A DNA stretch of 64,000 nt, from positions 1-64,000 of the forward strand of contig CAZDXB010000009.1 in assembly GCA_964509335.1 (NCBI GenBank), given 5' to 3'. Position numbers and translations under genes: made by a program. Each line of letters begins with the position of its first letter. Position 1 is the first letter of the stretch. The stretch is from CAZDXB01 sp964509335 (GTDB taxonomy: Bacteria > Bacteroidota > Ignavibacteria > Kapaibacteriales > UBA2268). This document shows, in pieces, positions 52,867 through 62,231 of the stretch. The notes beneath the pieces were generated by a model. It had not been told where the DNA came from. It ran no database searches and saw only the letters and a list, made by a program, of their open reading frames with translations.

Positions 52867-53802
52867 CTAACTTCTAATCAATTGCAAGAACGCTTGCGGA
52901 TTTTGATTCGCCTGCGCCAACGAGGTCAACGAAGCTTGCTGCAAGAATTGCGATTTTACCAATTCAAGTTGTTCTTTAGCCACGTCGGCGTCTTCAATCC
53001 TCGAAATAGCGGCGTTATAGTTGACTATTTGATTTTTCAGCAAATCTTCCTGAGAATTTAGTCTATTCACGATGCCGCCAACGTAAGAAGCGACTTTATT
53101 AATGTTGTCCAAAGCGTCTGAAATTTGCCTCAATGTTTCTTGAATCCTATTAAATTCGAAAATGCCCAAATCATCGGATGAGACCTCGTTCAATTTTCTT
53201 AAGTCAAGTCCGGTTACCCCCGCGAATATATCCGTGTTAAGAGCGCTAACGTCGAAATTTTCGCTTTCTACGTTGAAATCTTTGTTGCCGGGAGTCATAT
53301 CCACGTTTAACGTTAATAAATTGTGCTGAGCGTTTGTGGCTATAACAAAGTCGGCTGAGAATGTCCCGTCAATTAACTGTCTTCCGCCAAAGACCGTTGA
53401 ATCGACGACGGTTTGTACTTGCTGCGCCATTCGGTACGCGGCTTTAGCGAGGGCGACCTTTTCGGCGGTGCCCATTGCTCCGGAAGCCGCGGTGGAAGTT
53501 GACTCTTTGATTTTTATCATTTGTTGGCTAATATTGTCCAAAGCGTCCATGATAATTTGGGACGTGTTGTTTGCGTCTCCAACGGCTTTAACGGCGGATT
53601 TTAACGAACCGTTCCTAGCTTGTAAAGCTCTTGAAGTAATATAGCCGGCAACGTCGTCGGCGGCGTTGTTAATTCTTTTGCCCGTGGATAATCTTAATTG
53701 CCTTAACGATATGTCTCTGTTCGAAGATTCTAACGCGTTATAAGCGTTTTCCGCGGGAGTGTTAGTTCTAATCCTTGAATTGCCTCCTATTGCAAACGGC
53801 AT
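52867..53802 (-). CDS. Flagellin (first gene of a two-flagellin operon)
   Basis: A 311-residue flagellin whose ends match the family core: IRTNTPAENAYNAL, LRLSTGKRINNAADDVAGY, and IEDADVAKEQLELVKSQFLQQASLTSLAQANQNPQAF. It is the same length as the next gene. A very strong ribosome-binding site (GGAGGTGA) precedes the ATG. Upstream the best sigma-28-like site is GTTGATAA at 53863-53856, with TAAA 18 bases further up, a poor match, so another promoter type is possible. Confidence 0.93.
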   Translation of the reverse strand: MPFAIGGNSRIRTNTPAENAYNALESSNRDISLRQLRLSTGKRINNAADDVAGYITSRALQARNGSLKSAVKAVGDANNTSQIIMDALDNISQQMIKIKESTSTAASGAMGTAEKVALAKAAYRMAQQVQTVVDSTVFGGRQLIDGTFSADFVIATNAQHNLLTLNVDMTPGNKDFNVESENFDVSALNTDIFAGVTGLDLRKLNEVSSDDLGIFEFNRIQETLRQISDALDNINKVASYVGGIVNRLNSQEDLLKNQIVNYNAAISRIEDADVAKEQLELVKSQFLQQASLTSLAQANQNPQAFLQLIRS

Positions 53803-54475
53803 TGTGTCACCTCCATGTGATTCTTATTCTATTGTTATTTTTAATTTTCAAATATTTATCAACAAATCATTTTTTGCTAAATTTACAACTTACGTGCCAA
53901 TTTTTTTCTTTTCTTTTTTTTCGCAAAATTTCTATCGCTTTCTCCAAAGTTTATTTCATTTTTTATGCCAACTGCCAAACGAAAGTTCCAATTTTTCTAT
54001 TTTTTTTAAGAATGCTTTCATTTGCTTGATTTTCATTTTTTTTAAAACTTGGAGTTTGTTTTTTGAGGTAATTTTTGTGGTTAAAAAAAGCTATTGGTTA
54101 AAATTGACCGTAATATTATTGATTTTAAAGTAGCGTTTTTTTTGTTTTTATTTAGTTGTTAAATATGAGAAATGTAGATTTGAAGATGTTTTGGATGTAA
54201 GCGAGGACGATATTTATTGTTTTTTTGTTCATTTCGAATATGATCCCCCGGCGTTTTTTTGACTTAAAGAATCATAATTTTGGTCGTTCGAAATTTTTTA
54301 AAAAAGGAATTTTTTTTCTTCCTATACGGTTTTGTCGGACAAATTTTTATTGAATTGGGAAACGTTTCAATACGGAACGCTTTCCAATAACTTGAATAAA
54401 AATGGAGCGAAGGGCGCTAAACAAGAATTGCGCGGAAGTCTGAAAAATGAAATTTCTTTGTTTTTATTTAAGCGG
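53803..54475. other. Long AT-rich intergenic region between flagellins and nuoN
   Basis: A 673-base region, T-rich on the plus strand, without a credible gene. It contains the flagellin ribosome-binding site at 53807-53815, a weak sigma-28-like site near 53856-53885, and an imperfect hairpin at 54358-54385. The nuo operon ends here on the same strand, so this region must also hold its terminator, but no strong intrinsic terminator is evident. I see no IS, tRNA or small RNA that I can defend. Confidence 0.5.
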
Positions 54476-55957
54476 CTACATCGCTTTGAAGCAATTTTCA
54501 ATGACATCTAGGAGCAGAGACGGGAAGAAACCGAAAAGGAGCGTTCCTACGGTAGTCAGAGCCAAGGCAATATTCGCCGGGCTGGGGGTCGCTTTCATAG
54601 TTTCGCCTTCCGGCTCTTTGAAATACATCTGTATCACGAGACCGATATAATAATACATAGATACGATTGAAGCGATAACGGCTACGATTGTCAGCCAAGT
54701 GAATCCGGCGTCGATAGCGGCTCTAAAGAGGTAGTATTTGCCGAAAAATCCAGCCATCGGCGGAATGCCGGCGAGCGAGAACATAAATAGAGCCATCATT
54801 CCCGCTAAAAACGGGCTTGATTTACTTAGTCCGGCGTAATCTTCGAAGTTTAAATTTTTGTCTAAATCTCTTTCAAATACGGAAACGATAATGAAAGCTC
54901 CCATTTGCATAAATACGTAAGCGGCGGCGTAGAAAGCTATTCCATTCCAACCTATAACGGAATTGGCGACTATTCCCATTAATAAATAGCCCGCGTGGGC
55001 GATAGAGGAGTAGGCGAGCATTCGCTTAACGCTTTTTTGAGCGAGCGCCGTAATATTTCCTATTATCATAGTGGCGGCTGAAATAGTCGCTATTATTGAT
55101 TGTATTGTTCTTGGGTCGAAAGAGTCGGACAGATTTATTGTCGAAGGCAGAATCGCTCTGGCGATAATAATAAACGAGACTAAAGCGGCGGCTTTGCCCG
55201 CGGCGCTCATAAAGGCGGAAACTACTGTAGGCGAACCGTCGTAAACGTCCGCCGCCCATTGATGAAACGGGAAAGCGGCGGCTTTGAAGCTGAGTCCGAT
55301 GATTAGGAGGGCAAGCCCGATAGTTAAATAAATCGGTTCAAAAGCGCCTCTGGTAAGAACTTCTGTTATTTCTGTCAAGTTTAGGCTTCCTGTGGAGCCG
55401 TATATCATAGCCATACCGTAAACTAGAAAGCCAGTGGCAAAAGCTCCCAGTAAGAAATACTTAAGAGCCGCTTCGACCGGTCTTAGCTTGTTTCTGATAA
55501 AGCCCGCCAGTATATAAAAAGGTATGGACATTAGCTCTATTCCAACAAATAATACCAAGAGCGAGTTAGAATGTCCGATTACCATCATTCCCGCGACGGC
55601 AAATGTTACTAATGAGTAGAATTCCGTTAAGTTTTTATACTCTCGTTTAATGTATGATTTTGCGGCTATCATTGTCAATATTCCGGCGAACGAAAATAGC
55701 GCGTCGAAGAACGCCGTATAGCCGCCGAATAAGATAGTTCCTTTTGTGATTAATTCTTGCGGATTAGCCGGTTTCACTATTCCCGGCGCGAACGTTAAAG
55801 TGTATATCGAAGCGAAACAAGTCAGTATCATTCCGATAAGAGCGTAGAAGTAACCGACGTTTTTGTTTTTCTGGAACAAAGCGTCTATTATCGGTAAAGT
55901 AATAGCGAAGTACGATATTACTATAATTGAAGAGCCTAATTGTATTTCAGTCAACAT
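54476..55957 (-). CDS. nuoN: NADH-quinone oxidoreductase subunit N
   Basis: A 493-residue membrane subunit of complex I with about 14 helices. Antiporter-like signatures are present: IGLALLIIGLSFKAAAFPFHQWAADVYDGSPTVVSAF (conserved Lys and proton channel) and KRMLAYSSIAHAGYLLMGI. It pumps protons or sodium together with NuoM and NuoL. It is the last gene of nuoL-nuoM-nuoN, which is transcribed leftwards; the remaining nuo genes are not nearby. Confidence 0.96.
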   Translation of the reverse strand: MLTEIQLGSSIIVISYFAITLPIIDALFQKNKNVGYFYALIGMILTCFASIYTLTFAPGIVKPANPQELITKGTILFGGYTAFFDALFSFAGILTMIAAKSYIKREYKNLTEFYSLVTFAVAGMMVIGHSNSLLVLFVGIELMSIPFYILAGFIRNKLRPVEAALKYFLLGAFATGFLVYGMAMIYGSTGSLNLTEITEVLTRGAFEPIYLTIGLALLIIGLSFKAAAFPFHQWAADVYDGSPTVVSAFMSAAGKAAALVSFIIIARAILPSTINLSDSFDPRTIQSIIATISAATMIIGNITALAQKSVKRMLAYSSIAHAGYLLMGIVANSVIGWNGIAFYAAAYVFMQMGAFIIVSVFERDLDKNLNFEDYAGLSKSSPFLAGMMALFMFSLAGIPPMAGFFGKYYLFRAAIDAGFTWLTIVAVIASIVSMYYYIGLVIQMYFKEPEGETMKATPSPANIALALTTVGTLLFGFFPSLLLDVIENCFKAM

Positions 55958-55994
55958 AATTTATTCCGCCGACAATTCACAAAATAATCAAACA

Positions 55995-57575
55995 TTACTT
56001 ATTTATATCAACTTCCGAACTATCTCTTATAATCGTTTCAGGCAATTCGTATTGAGCCTTGCCGAACTTAGATAGCTCTAATTTATTTACTAGTTTCCTA
56101 GTGGACATCTCGGATATTTTCAAAAAAGTATTCGGATAAACGCCAATCCAAACGATAAATACAATAATCGGCGTTAAAGTAATCCATTCCTTGATATTCA
56201 GGTCTTTTAGACCTTGGTTGCTCGGATTTGTTATCGGACCGTACATAACTCTTTGGAACATCCAGAGCAAGTAGCAAGCGGCGAAAATCACGCCTGAAGC
56301 TCCTATGATTGAAAACGCGTAAGAGTCGAGGAACGGCGATTTGAAAGCTCCGAGCAGAGTTAAGTATTCGCCTACGAATCCGTTAAGCCCCGGCAATCCT
56401 ACCGACGCCAGCATCGCCAGTCCGAAAAACGCCGAGAAAGCGGGCATTACGCGAGCTATACCTCCGAATTCGGAAATTTCTCTTGTGTGCCGCCTTTCGT
56501 ATATCATTCCGACAACGAGGAATAGCATTCCGGTTGATAGCCCGTGGTTTACCATTTGAATAATCGCTCCCTGAACTCCTTCCGCCGTCATAGCGGAAAT
56601 TCCGAGAACGACGAATCCCAAGTGACTAACCGACGAGTAGGCGACAAGTCTTTTTACGTCCGTTTGAACTAGCGCTACTAAAGCTCCGTATATTATGCCG
56701 ATAACAGCGAGCCAAGCCATAGGCGTAGCGAATTCGATAGCCGACTGCGGGAAAAGCTCTAAGTTAAAGCGAATTAAGCCGTAAGTTCCCATTTTCAGCA
56801 ACACTCCGGCAAGTATAACCGACCCCGGCGTTGGCGCCTCGGTGTGAGCGTCGGGAAGCCAAGTGTGGAATGGGAATAAGGGAACTTTGATGCAAAACGA
56901 AAGGGCGAAGGCTAAGAATAGCCATTTTTGAGGTTCTAAAGGTATTTGCGGAGCTAATTCTTGTATTTTCATAAAGTCGCTAGTGAAGCCTTGGGCGTTT
57001 TGCAGCAGGTTCGTTCCAACGTAATGCCCTAGCCAAATAATCGCTACGAGCATAAATAAAGAGCCGACTACGGTAAAAATGAAGAACTTGACGGCGGCGT
57101 AGATTTTGTCTTTGCCGCCCCAAACGCCGATGATAAAATACATCGGTATTAAGATTATTTCCCAGAATATATAGAATAAGAACAAATCTAAAGCTACGAA
57201 TACTCCCGTCATTCCGAATTGGAGCAGTAGCATCATAACGTAGTATTCTTTGTCTCTTTTATGTATCGAGTAGAATGAAGAGTAAATAGTAATCGGAGTT
57301 ATGAAAGTAGTCAGCATTAGAAGAAGCATCGACATACCGTCCACTCCGACTCTAAATCCGGCGTCTAGGGATTGAACCCAAACGACGTCTATGACAAACT
57401 GAAAATTAGGGTCGTCTATATTGAATTGGGACAATAGAACGAGCGAGCCGACTAAAGACGCCAGCGAGAAGATTAGCGCGCTATATCTAATATTTTTTAT
57501 GCCGTCGCGTTTGTAGAATAATAATGCAATCGCGCCGAACAGCGGAAGAAAAAGCGTTAATAAAAGAGCCGTCAT
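55995..57575 (-). CDS. nuoM: NADH-quinone oxidoreductase subunit M
   Basis: A 526-residue antiporter-like complex I subunit. It has the conserved FYIFWEIILIPMYFIIGVWGG (channel Glu), CIKVPLFPFHTWLPDAHTEAPTPGSVILAGVLLKMGTYG and DVKRLVAYSSVSHLGFVVLGI. It sits between nuoL and nuoN with 35 and 37 bases of spacing. The C-terminal soluble tail (about 490-526) is longer than usual and charged. Confidence 0.97.
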   Translation of the reverse strand: MTALLLTLFLPLFGAIALLFYKRDGIKNIRYSALIFSLASLVGSLVLLSQFNIDDPNFQFVIDVVWVQSLDAGFRVGVDGMSMLLLMLTTFITPITIYSSFYSIHKRDKEYYVMMLLLQFGMTGVFVALDLFLFYIFWEIILIPMYFIIGVWGGKDKIYAAVKFFIFTVVGSLFMLVAIIWLGHYVGTNLLQNAQGFTSDFMKIQELAPQIPLEPQKWLFLAFALSFCIKVPLFPFHTWLPDAHTEAPTPGSVILAGVLLKMGTYGLIRFNLELFPQSAIEFATPMAWLAVIGIIYGALVALVQTDVKRLVAYSSVSHLGFVVLGISAMTAEGVQGAIIQMVNHGLSTGMLFLVVGMIYERRHTREISEFGGIARVMPAFSAFFGLAMLASVGLPGLNGFVGEYLTLLGAFKSPFLDSYAFSIIGASGVIFAACYLLWMFQRVMYGPITNPSNQGLKDLNIKEWITLTPIIVFIVWIGVYPNTFLKISEMSTRKLVNKLELSKFGKAQYELPETIIRDSSEVDINK

Positions 57576-57610
57576 ATCCTATTCTTTTCTCTTATCAAAC
57601 AACCGTTTAC

Positions 57611-59590
57611 TTAAACGCTCAGCAGCAGCCAAGCGATAATAATAATAATTCCGCCGACCATAATAGCGGCGTAATTTTGAACGATACCGCTTTGAATCTT
57701 TCTGGCGGTAGCGCCTAATTCCATAGTAATAGTAGCGAGTCCGTTAACTATGCCGTCGATAATTTTAACGTCCGCTATTCGCCAAAGGACGTTTCTCGAA
57801 CCTTTAACGACGGGGTCAACTATCGCGTTATGATATAAGTTATCGAGATAATATTTATTCCAAAGCAATTTATATATAGGATTAAAGTTCTTTGCCAAGT
57901 TTTTAGGCGTTTTCCACTCGGGGTCGGAGTAGAATTTGTTGGCGGCGAAAATACCTAATACGGCTATCCCTATTGAAATTAACATAAACACATATTCGAG
58001 CGAATGGGGAAGCTCCGAAATCACCGGCGTATATTGTAGCGAGATAGAATGCGCGTCGCTAAAGACCGGCGAGAGCCAGTTGTGGATTAAGTTTGGATGT
58101 TCGGCGACCCATCCGCCGAGGGCGTGGGGAACGCCGAGAAAACCGCCGAGCGCCGAAAGAACCGCTAATATAACTAAAGCGAAAAGCATAGTAAACGAGG
58201 CTTCGTGCGGCGTGTGTTTTTTAGAGTCGAATCTTTCTTTGCCGTGGAACGCTAATTTGAGCAATCGGAACATATAGAAAGCCGTAAATAAAGCGGCTGT
58301 GGCTAAGACCAACCACGCAAACCAACCGCCGCCGTTCAGGACGTTCCATAGTATTTCGTCTTTGGAGAAGAAGCCGCTGAAAAGCGGTATGCCAGCTATG
58401 GCTAACGTAGCTACGAAGAAAGTAATGTAGGTTGTCGGCATATATTTTTTCAAACCGCCCATTCGTTTGACGTCTTGTTCTTCGTGCATTCCGTGAATGA
58501 CCGCGCCGGCGCAAAGGAAGAGCAGACCTTTAAAGAAAGCGTGCGTCATTACGTGAAACACGCCCGCGGCGAAAGCCCCCGCTCCTAAAGCGGCGAACAT
58601 AAAGCCTAATTGGCTGACGGTCGAATAAGCCAATACTTTTTTGAAATCGTTTTGCGTTATCGCGATGGACGCCGCTGTGAAAGCGGTTAGGATTCCTATA
58701 ATCAGGACGACGTCCATAGAAATCGGAGCTAAGGAGAATAGAACGGCGTTTCTAGCGACGAGATAAACGCCGCCGGTAACCATAGTGGCGGCGTGTATTA
58801 AAGCTGAAACGGGGGTGGGACCCGCCATAGCGTCCGGCAGCCAAACCGCTAGCGGTATTTGCGCCGATTTGCCGGTGCAACCTAGAAATATTAGCAAAGT
58901 GATAGCGGTGATTAACCCGGAGCCGTAATATATATTCGCCGAACTGGAAGCGGCGCTCATTACGTCGATATATTCTAAAGAATTAAAGTTTACAAAAATG
59001 AGGAACATAGCAATCATAAAGCCGAAATCGCCGATTCTGTTGACGATGAACGCTTTGTTGCCGGCGTCGCCCGTCCATTTTATTCTAACGCCTTCGAAAC
59101 GTTTGTCATACCAAAATCCAATTAGCAGATACGAGCATAATCCAACGCCTTCCCAGCCTAAAAAAGTCAATAAGTAGTTGCTGGCGAGCACTAGATTAAG
59201 CATCATAAAAATGAATAAGTTCAAGTACGCGAAGAATCTGGCAAAGCTTCTGTCGCCTTTCATATAACCGATTGAGTAAACGTGTATAAGAAAGCCCACG
59301 CCGGTAACGACGAGCGAGAATAAAATTGAGAGCTGGTCAACTTGATAGGATATATCGACGCTGAAAAGTCCGGCTTCAATCCAAGAATAAACGGGAACTA
59401 TATAAGGAGTATCCGGCGGATTCCCGACCATTGAAAAGAAAATCAAGAACGAAAATACAAGAGACAAACCAACCGCGGCGCTCGCTATTCCTCCAATAAG
59501 ACCTTCATTTTTCAAATACTTTCCGAATAAGCCGACGATTAAAAAGCCTATTAACGGAAACAACGGAATAAATTTAACTAACTCGACCAT
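57611..59590 (-). CDS. nuoL: NADH-quinone oxidoreductase subunit L
   Basis: A 659-residue subunit, full length, including the long C-terminal lateral helix region. Signatures: FLGWEGVGLCSYLLIGFWY, GKSAQIPLAVWLPDAMAGPTPVSALIHAATMVTGGVYLV and FKKVLAYSTVSQLGFMFAALG. It is the distal proton-pumping arm of complex I. It is first in the three-gene set, so the nuoLMN promoter should lie in the 242-base gap before clpS. Confidence 0.97.
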   Translation of the reverse strand: MVELVKFIPLFPLIGFLIVGLFGKYLKNEGLIGGIASAAVGLSLVFSFLIFFSMVGNPPDTPYIVPVYSWIEAGLFSVDISYQVDQLSILFSLVVTGVGFLIHVYSIGYMKGDRSFARFFAYLNLFIFMMLNLVLASNYLLTFLGWEGVGLCSYLLIGFWYDKRFEGVRIKWTGDAGNKAFIVNRIGDFGFMIAMFLIFVNFNSLEYIDVMSAASSSANIYYGSGLITAITLLIFLGCTGKSAQIPLAVWLPDAMAGPTPVSALIHAATMVTGGVYLVARNAVLFSLAPISMDVVLIIGILTAFTAASIAITQNDFKKVLAYSTVSQLGFMFAALGAGAFAAGVFHVMTHAFFKGLLFLCAGAVIHGMHEEQDVKRMGGLKKYMPTTYITFFVATLAIAGIPLFSGFFSKDEILWNVLNGGGWFAWLVLATAALFTAFYMFRLLKLAFHGKERFDSKKHTPHEASFTMLFALVILAVLSALGGFLGVPHALGGWVAEHPNLIHNWLSPVFSDAHSISLQYTPVISELPHSLEYVFMLISIGIAVLGIFAANKFYSDPEWKTPKNLAKNFNPIYKLLWNKYYLDNLYHNAIVDPVVKGSRNVLWRIADVKIIDGIVNGLATITMELGATARKIQSGIVQNYAAIMVGGIIIIIAWLLLSV

Positions 59591-59832
59591 ATATCGTCCA
59601 TTAAGTTGTTATTTTTCGCTTTTCCAATAATCTCTATCTTATTTCGATTTTATATAAAAATGTTTTACAGTAATTTTGAAGCGTTAAATTACAAAACAAT
59701 AGCGTATTTAACAACGAAAAATGAATTTTGTAAACTTAGCGGTTTAAAAATTCAGCGCGATTAGATTTTCTTAAGCGAGTTATTTATCCGTTTTGTAGTT
59801 GTCGTGAAAATATTATATTAGTTATTAGCGTT

Positions 59833-60153
59833 ATGAATGATATTTGGGAAATAGACGGCGGAGAGATAGTATTGCAGGATACCGAAGAGGTTGAATCGCC
59901 TTCGGTAGATACGGGCGACGATACGGATTATTCGGCGAAAGTCATTTTATTCAACGACGAGTGGCATACTTTTGACGAGGTGATATCCCAAATAATGAAG
60001 GCTACAAAATGTTCGAAGGAAATTGCCGAAGCGAAGACTATTGAAGTTCATAATAAAGGCAAGGCTTGCGTTTACGAGGGGGATTTACCTGATTGTATTA
60101 AGGTTAGCTCAATTCTTGAAGAAATTAATTTGCACACCCAAATAGAATACTAA
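59833..60153 (+). CDS. clpS: ClpS-type adaptor protein
   Basis: A 106-residue protein with an acidic N-terminal extension of about 40 residues, then a ClpS core: VILFNDEWHTFDEVISQIMKATKCSKEIAEAKTIEVHNKGKACVYEGD. ND and the VHxxG helix are kept. The substrate-pocket Met of E. coli ClpS is not obvious here (AKTIEVH), so N-degron specificity may differ. ClpS delivers N-end-rule substrates to ClpAP/ClpCP. No clpA is nearby. Its tail overlaps the convergent acidic protein by four bases. Confidence 0.85.
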   Translation: MNDIWEIDGGEIVLQDTEEVESPSVDTGDDTDYSAKVILFNDEWHTFDEVISQIMKATKCSKEIAEAKTIEVHNKGKACVYEGDLPDCIKVSSILEEINLHTQIEY

Positions 60154-61010
60154 TCTTTCTCTTTACTTTCGTTATTAATATCGTTGTTTGAGGCTTTGGC
60201 GTCTTCGTCTCCTTCGTTTTGGCTTTCCGTTTGTTCGGGTTTTTTAGAATCGTCGCTCTCCTCTTCGCTTTTTTCCTCTGTTTCGGTTTCTTTCGGTTCT
60301 TCGGCGAGGGCGGCGTCTTCGGTTTCTTCAGAGCTTTCTTCCGAACTCTCTTCGGCGTCTTTTGACGTTTCTTCGGTTTCTGAGCTTTCTTCTTTCTCGG
60401 TTTGGGATTCTTCTTCCGATTTATCGACTTGTCGTTTTTCGGGAACGCTCTGTTTTTCCGACTCTACTTTTTCATAATCGAGCTTTATTACTATTTTCTC
60501 GCCGCAAGAGCAAATTGCTTCTATATATTCAATTTCGTCGCGTTCGTTTCTATGAAACAAAACCGTAGGCTTTTTCTTTGTGGGGGACATTTCGGAAATA
60601 ATCGGCTCGTCTTCAATCTCGATTTTTTCGCCGGAATCTTTTAATATTTCGGAAGGTATTAAGTTTGTATCGGAATACCCGTAAAGGTCGCCCTCAATTT
60701 TCTTGAGCAAAAGAGAGTCTTGATAATCTCTTTTAAGAGTTTCTTGTTTGGTCAGGCTTTCGTCGGATTTGTTTATGGATTTAACTCCTTCGGTCTTTTC
60801 CAATTGTTCGGTGAGCGGCTGGAATTTTTGGGATTTAACTTGTTCGGAATAGTCTTCTAATAGCTCGTCCGCGTTAAAGTCTTCTTGAGACACTTCGGTC
60901 TCGCTTGATTTATCTTTGGAACGAGTCTCAGGTTCTTCGGGATTAACGACGTCTTTTTTGTCGAATTCCTCTTCGAACGGGTTTTCGCTATTATGTTGAT
61001 TTTCTGGCAT
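60150..61010 (-). CDS. Acidic low-complexity protein of the chemotaxis region
   Basis: A 286-residue cytoplasmic protein with no signal peptide. It is dominated by Glu, Ser, Lys and Asp, especially in the C-terminal 110 residues. The only ordered part is at about 140-185: VLFHRNERDEIEYIEAICSCGEKIVIKLDYE, a small beta-rich domain with a Cys-x-Cys pair. A helical segment at about 45-110 precedes it. It follows cheB by 54 bases on the same strand. It could be a chemotaxis adaptor, but nothing in the sequence proves it. Confidence 0.75.
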   Translation of the reverse strand: MPENQHNSENPFEEEFDKKDVVNPEEPETRSKDKSSETEVSQEDFNADELLEDYSEQVKSQKFQPLTEQLEKTEGVKSINKSDESLTKQETLKRDYQDSLLLKKIEGDLYGYSDTNLIPSEILKDSGEKIEIEDEPIISEMSPTKKKPTVLFHRNERDEIEYIEAICSCGEKIVIKLDYEKVESEKQSVPEKRQVDKSEEESQTEKEESSETEETSKDAEESSEESSEETEDAALAEEPKETETEEKSEEESDDSKKPEQTESQNEGDEDAKASNNDINNESKEKD

Positions 61011-61064
61011 TTTTTATATTGATTTTATAATTTTTTAAGTCAATTGCAAATATTATTCCATTTG

Positions 61065-62189
61065 TCAATTTGATAAAGGAGTTAAACTGAAGCAAGTCGA
61101 AATCGCGTGAGCCATTCTGTTCAGCGATTGGATTTCGTCGGCAATCCCGGCGTTAATAATAGCGCCGGGCATACCGCCAACCACGCAAGTATCGACGTCT
61201 TGGACAATAATATAGCCTCCGGCGTCGTTTAGTTTTTTGAAGCTTTCCAAACCGTCGTTTCCCATACCCGTCATCATAACTCCCAAAACTCTATCGCCGT
61301 AACTCTTTACTAAAGAGCCAATAAGAGCTTCCACGGAAGGGGAGTAAACGTATTCGGGCGAAACGTCGAAGATTTTCGTTCTAAAATTTCTGTTTATTTC
61401 TAGTTGTTTGCCTCCGGGAGCTATATATACCGTTCCGGGTTTCAGTTTCTCGGCGTCTTCGGCTTCCTTTACCTTAAGTTGAGAATTTGCGTTGATGCGG
61501 TCGGCTAGCGTTTTAGTGAAATATTCGGGCATATGCTGAGCGATTACTATGGGAACGGGAAGATTGCCCGGTATTTGCGGTATTAGCGTTTTAAGCGCCG
61601 CCGGTCCTCCTGTGGATATGCCAATTCCAATAATAGATATATCGTCTTTTTGCGGTCTCTTCTTTCTTCTGTAGAGTTTTTCTTTAGTCTTTTTCTCGGC
61701 TAAATCTATCGGCGGTTTTGCTGTTTTGGCTTTTTTGTCTTTTGGGCGGGAGGCTTTTAATAAGAGGCGTTTTCTTATTAGTTCGTTTTGGAGAGTTGTG
61801 TTTTCCCCTACGGCGACGATTTTTGAAATAAGTTCGTCTTTTATGCTCCCCATTTCTTTGAAAGCCGCTTTCTTTGTTACGAAATCTACCGCTCCCAGAG
61901 ATAGGGCGTCCAAAGTTGATTCGGCGCCTTCGCTCGTTAAGGTGCTAACCATAATAACCGGAACGGGGAAAGTCTCCATTAATTCTTTTAGAGCGTCTAG
62001 ACCGTTCATTACGGGCATTTCTATGTCCATCGTAACGACGTCGGGTTTGCGCTCTTTGATTTTCTCTATTCCTTCTTTGCCGTTTCTTGCCGTATCGACG
62101 ACTTCGATGTTTTCCGACGACAAAATTTTAGTAAGCGTTTGCCGCATAAAGAAAGAATCGTCAACGAGAACGGCTCTGATTTTTCCCAT
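61065..62189 (-). CDS. cheB: Protein-glutamate methylesterase/deamidase CheB
   Basis: A 374-residue CheB. The receiver domain (about 1-120) has the phospho-acceptor D55 (MDIEMP) and acidic pocket residues D10 and D11. The catalytic domain (about 180-374) has the triad S192 (GISTGGP), H219 (IAQHM) and D312 (GMGNDG). It removes methyl groups from chemoreceptors when phosphorylated by CheA. A basic linker (about 140-180) joins the domains. It follows cheA by about 40 bases in the same direction. Confidence 0.96.
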   Translation of the reverse strand: MGKIRAVLVDDSFFMRQTLTKILSSENIEVVDTARNGKEGIEKIKERKPDVVTMDIEMPVMNGLDALKELMETFPVPVIMVSTLTSEGAESTLDALSLGAVDFVTKKAAFKEMGSIKDELISKIVAVGENTTLQNELIRKRLLLKASRPKDKKAKTAKPPIDLAEKKTKEKLYRRKKRPQKDDISIIGIGISTGGPAALKTLIPQIPGNLPVPIVIAQHMPEYFTKTLADRINANSQLKVKEAEDAEKLKPGTVYIAPGGKQLEINRNFRTKIFDVSPEYVYSPSVEALIGSLVKSYGDRVLGVMMTGMGNDGLESFKKLNDAGGYIIVQDVDTCVVGGMPGAIINAGIADEIQSLNRMAHAISTCFSLTPLSN

Positions 62190-62231
62190 ATTGAATGATT
62201 GTTTTCTATCCTGTTTTGTTAATTATTTTTG

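Noticed and set aside
53759..54133. Plus-strand open frame in the 53.8-54.5 kb gap
   Set aside because: It begins inside the flagellin on the other strand, is Phe-rich, and reflects a T-rich composition rather than a gene.
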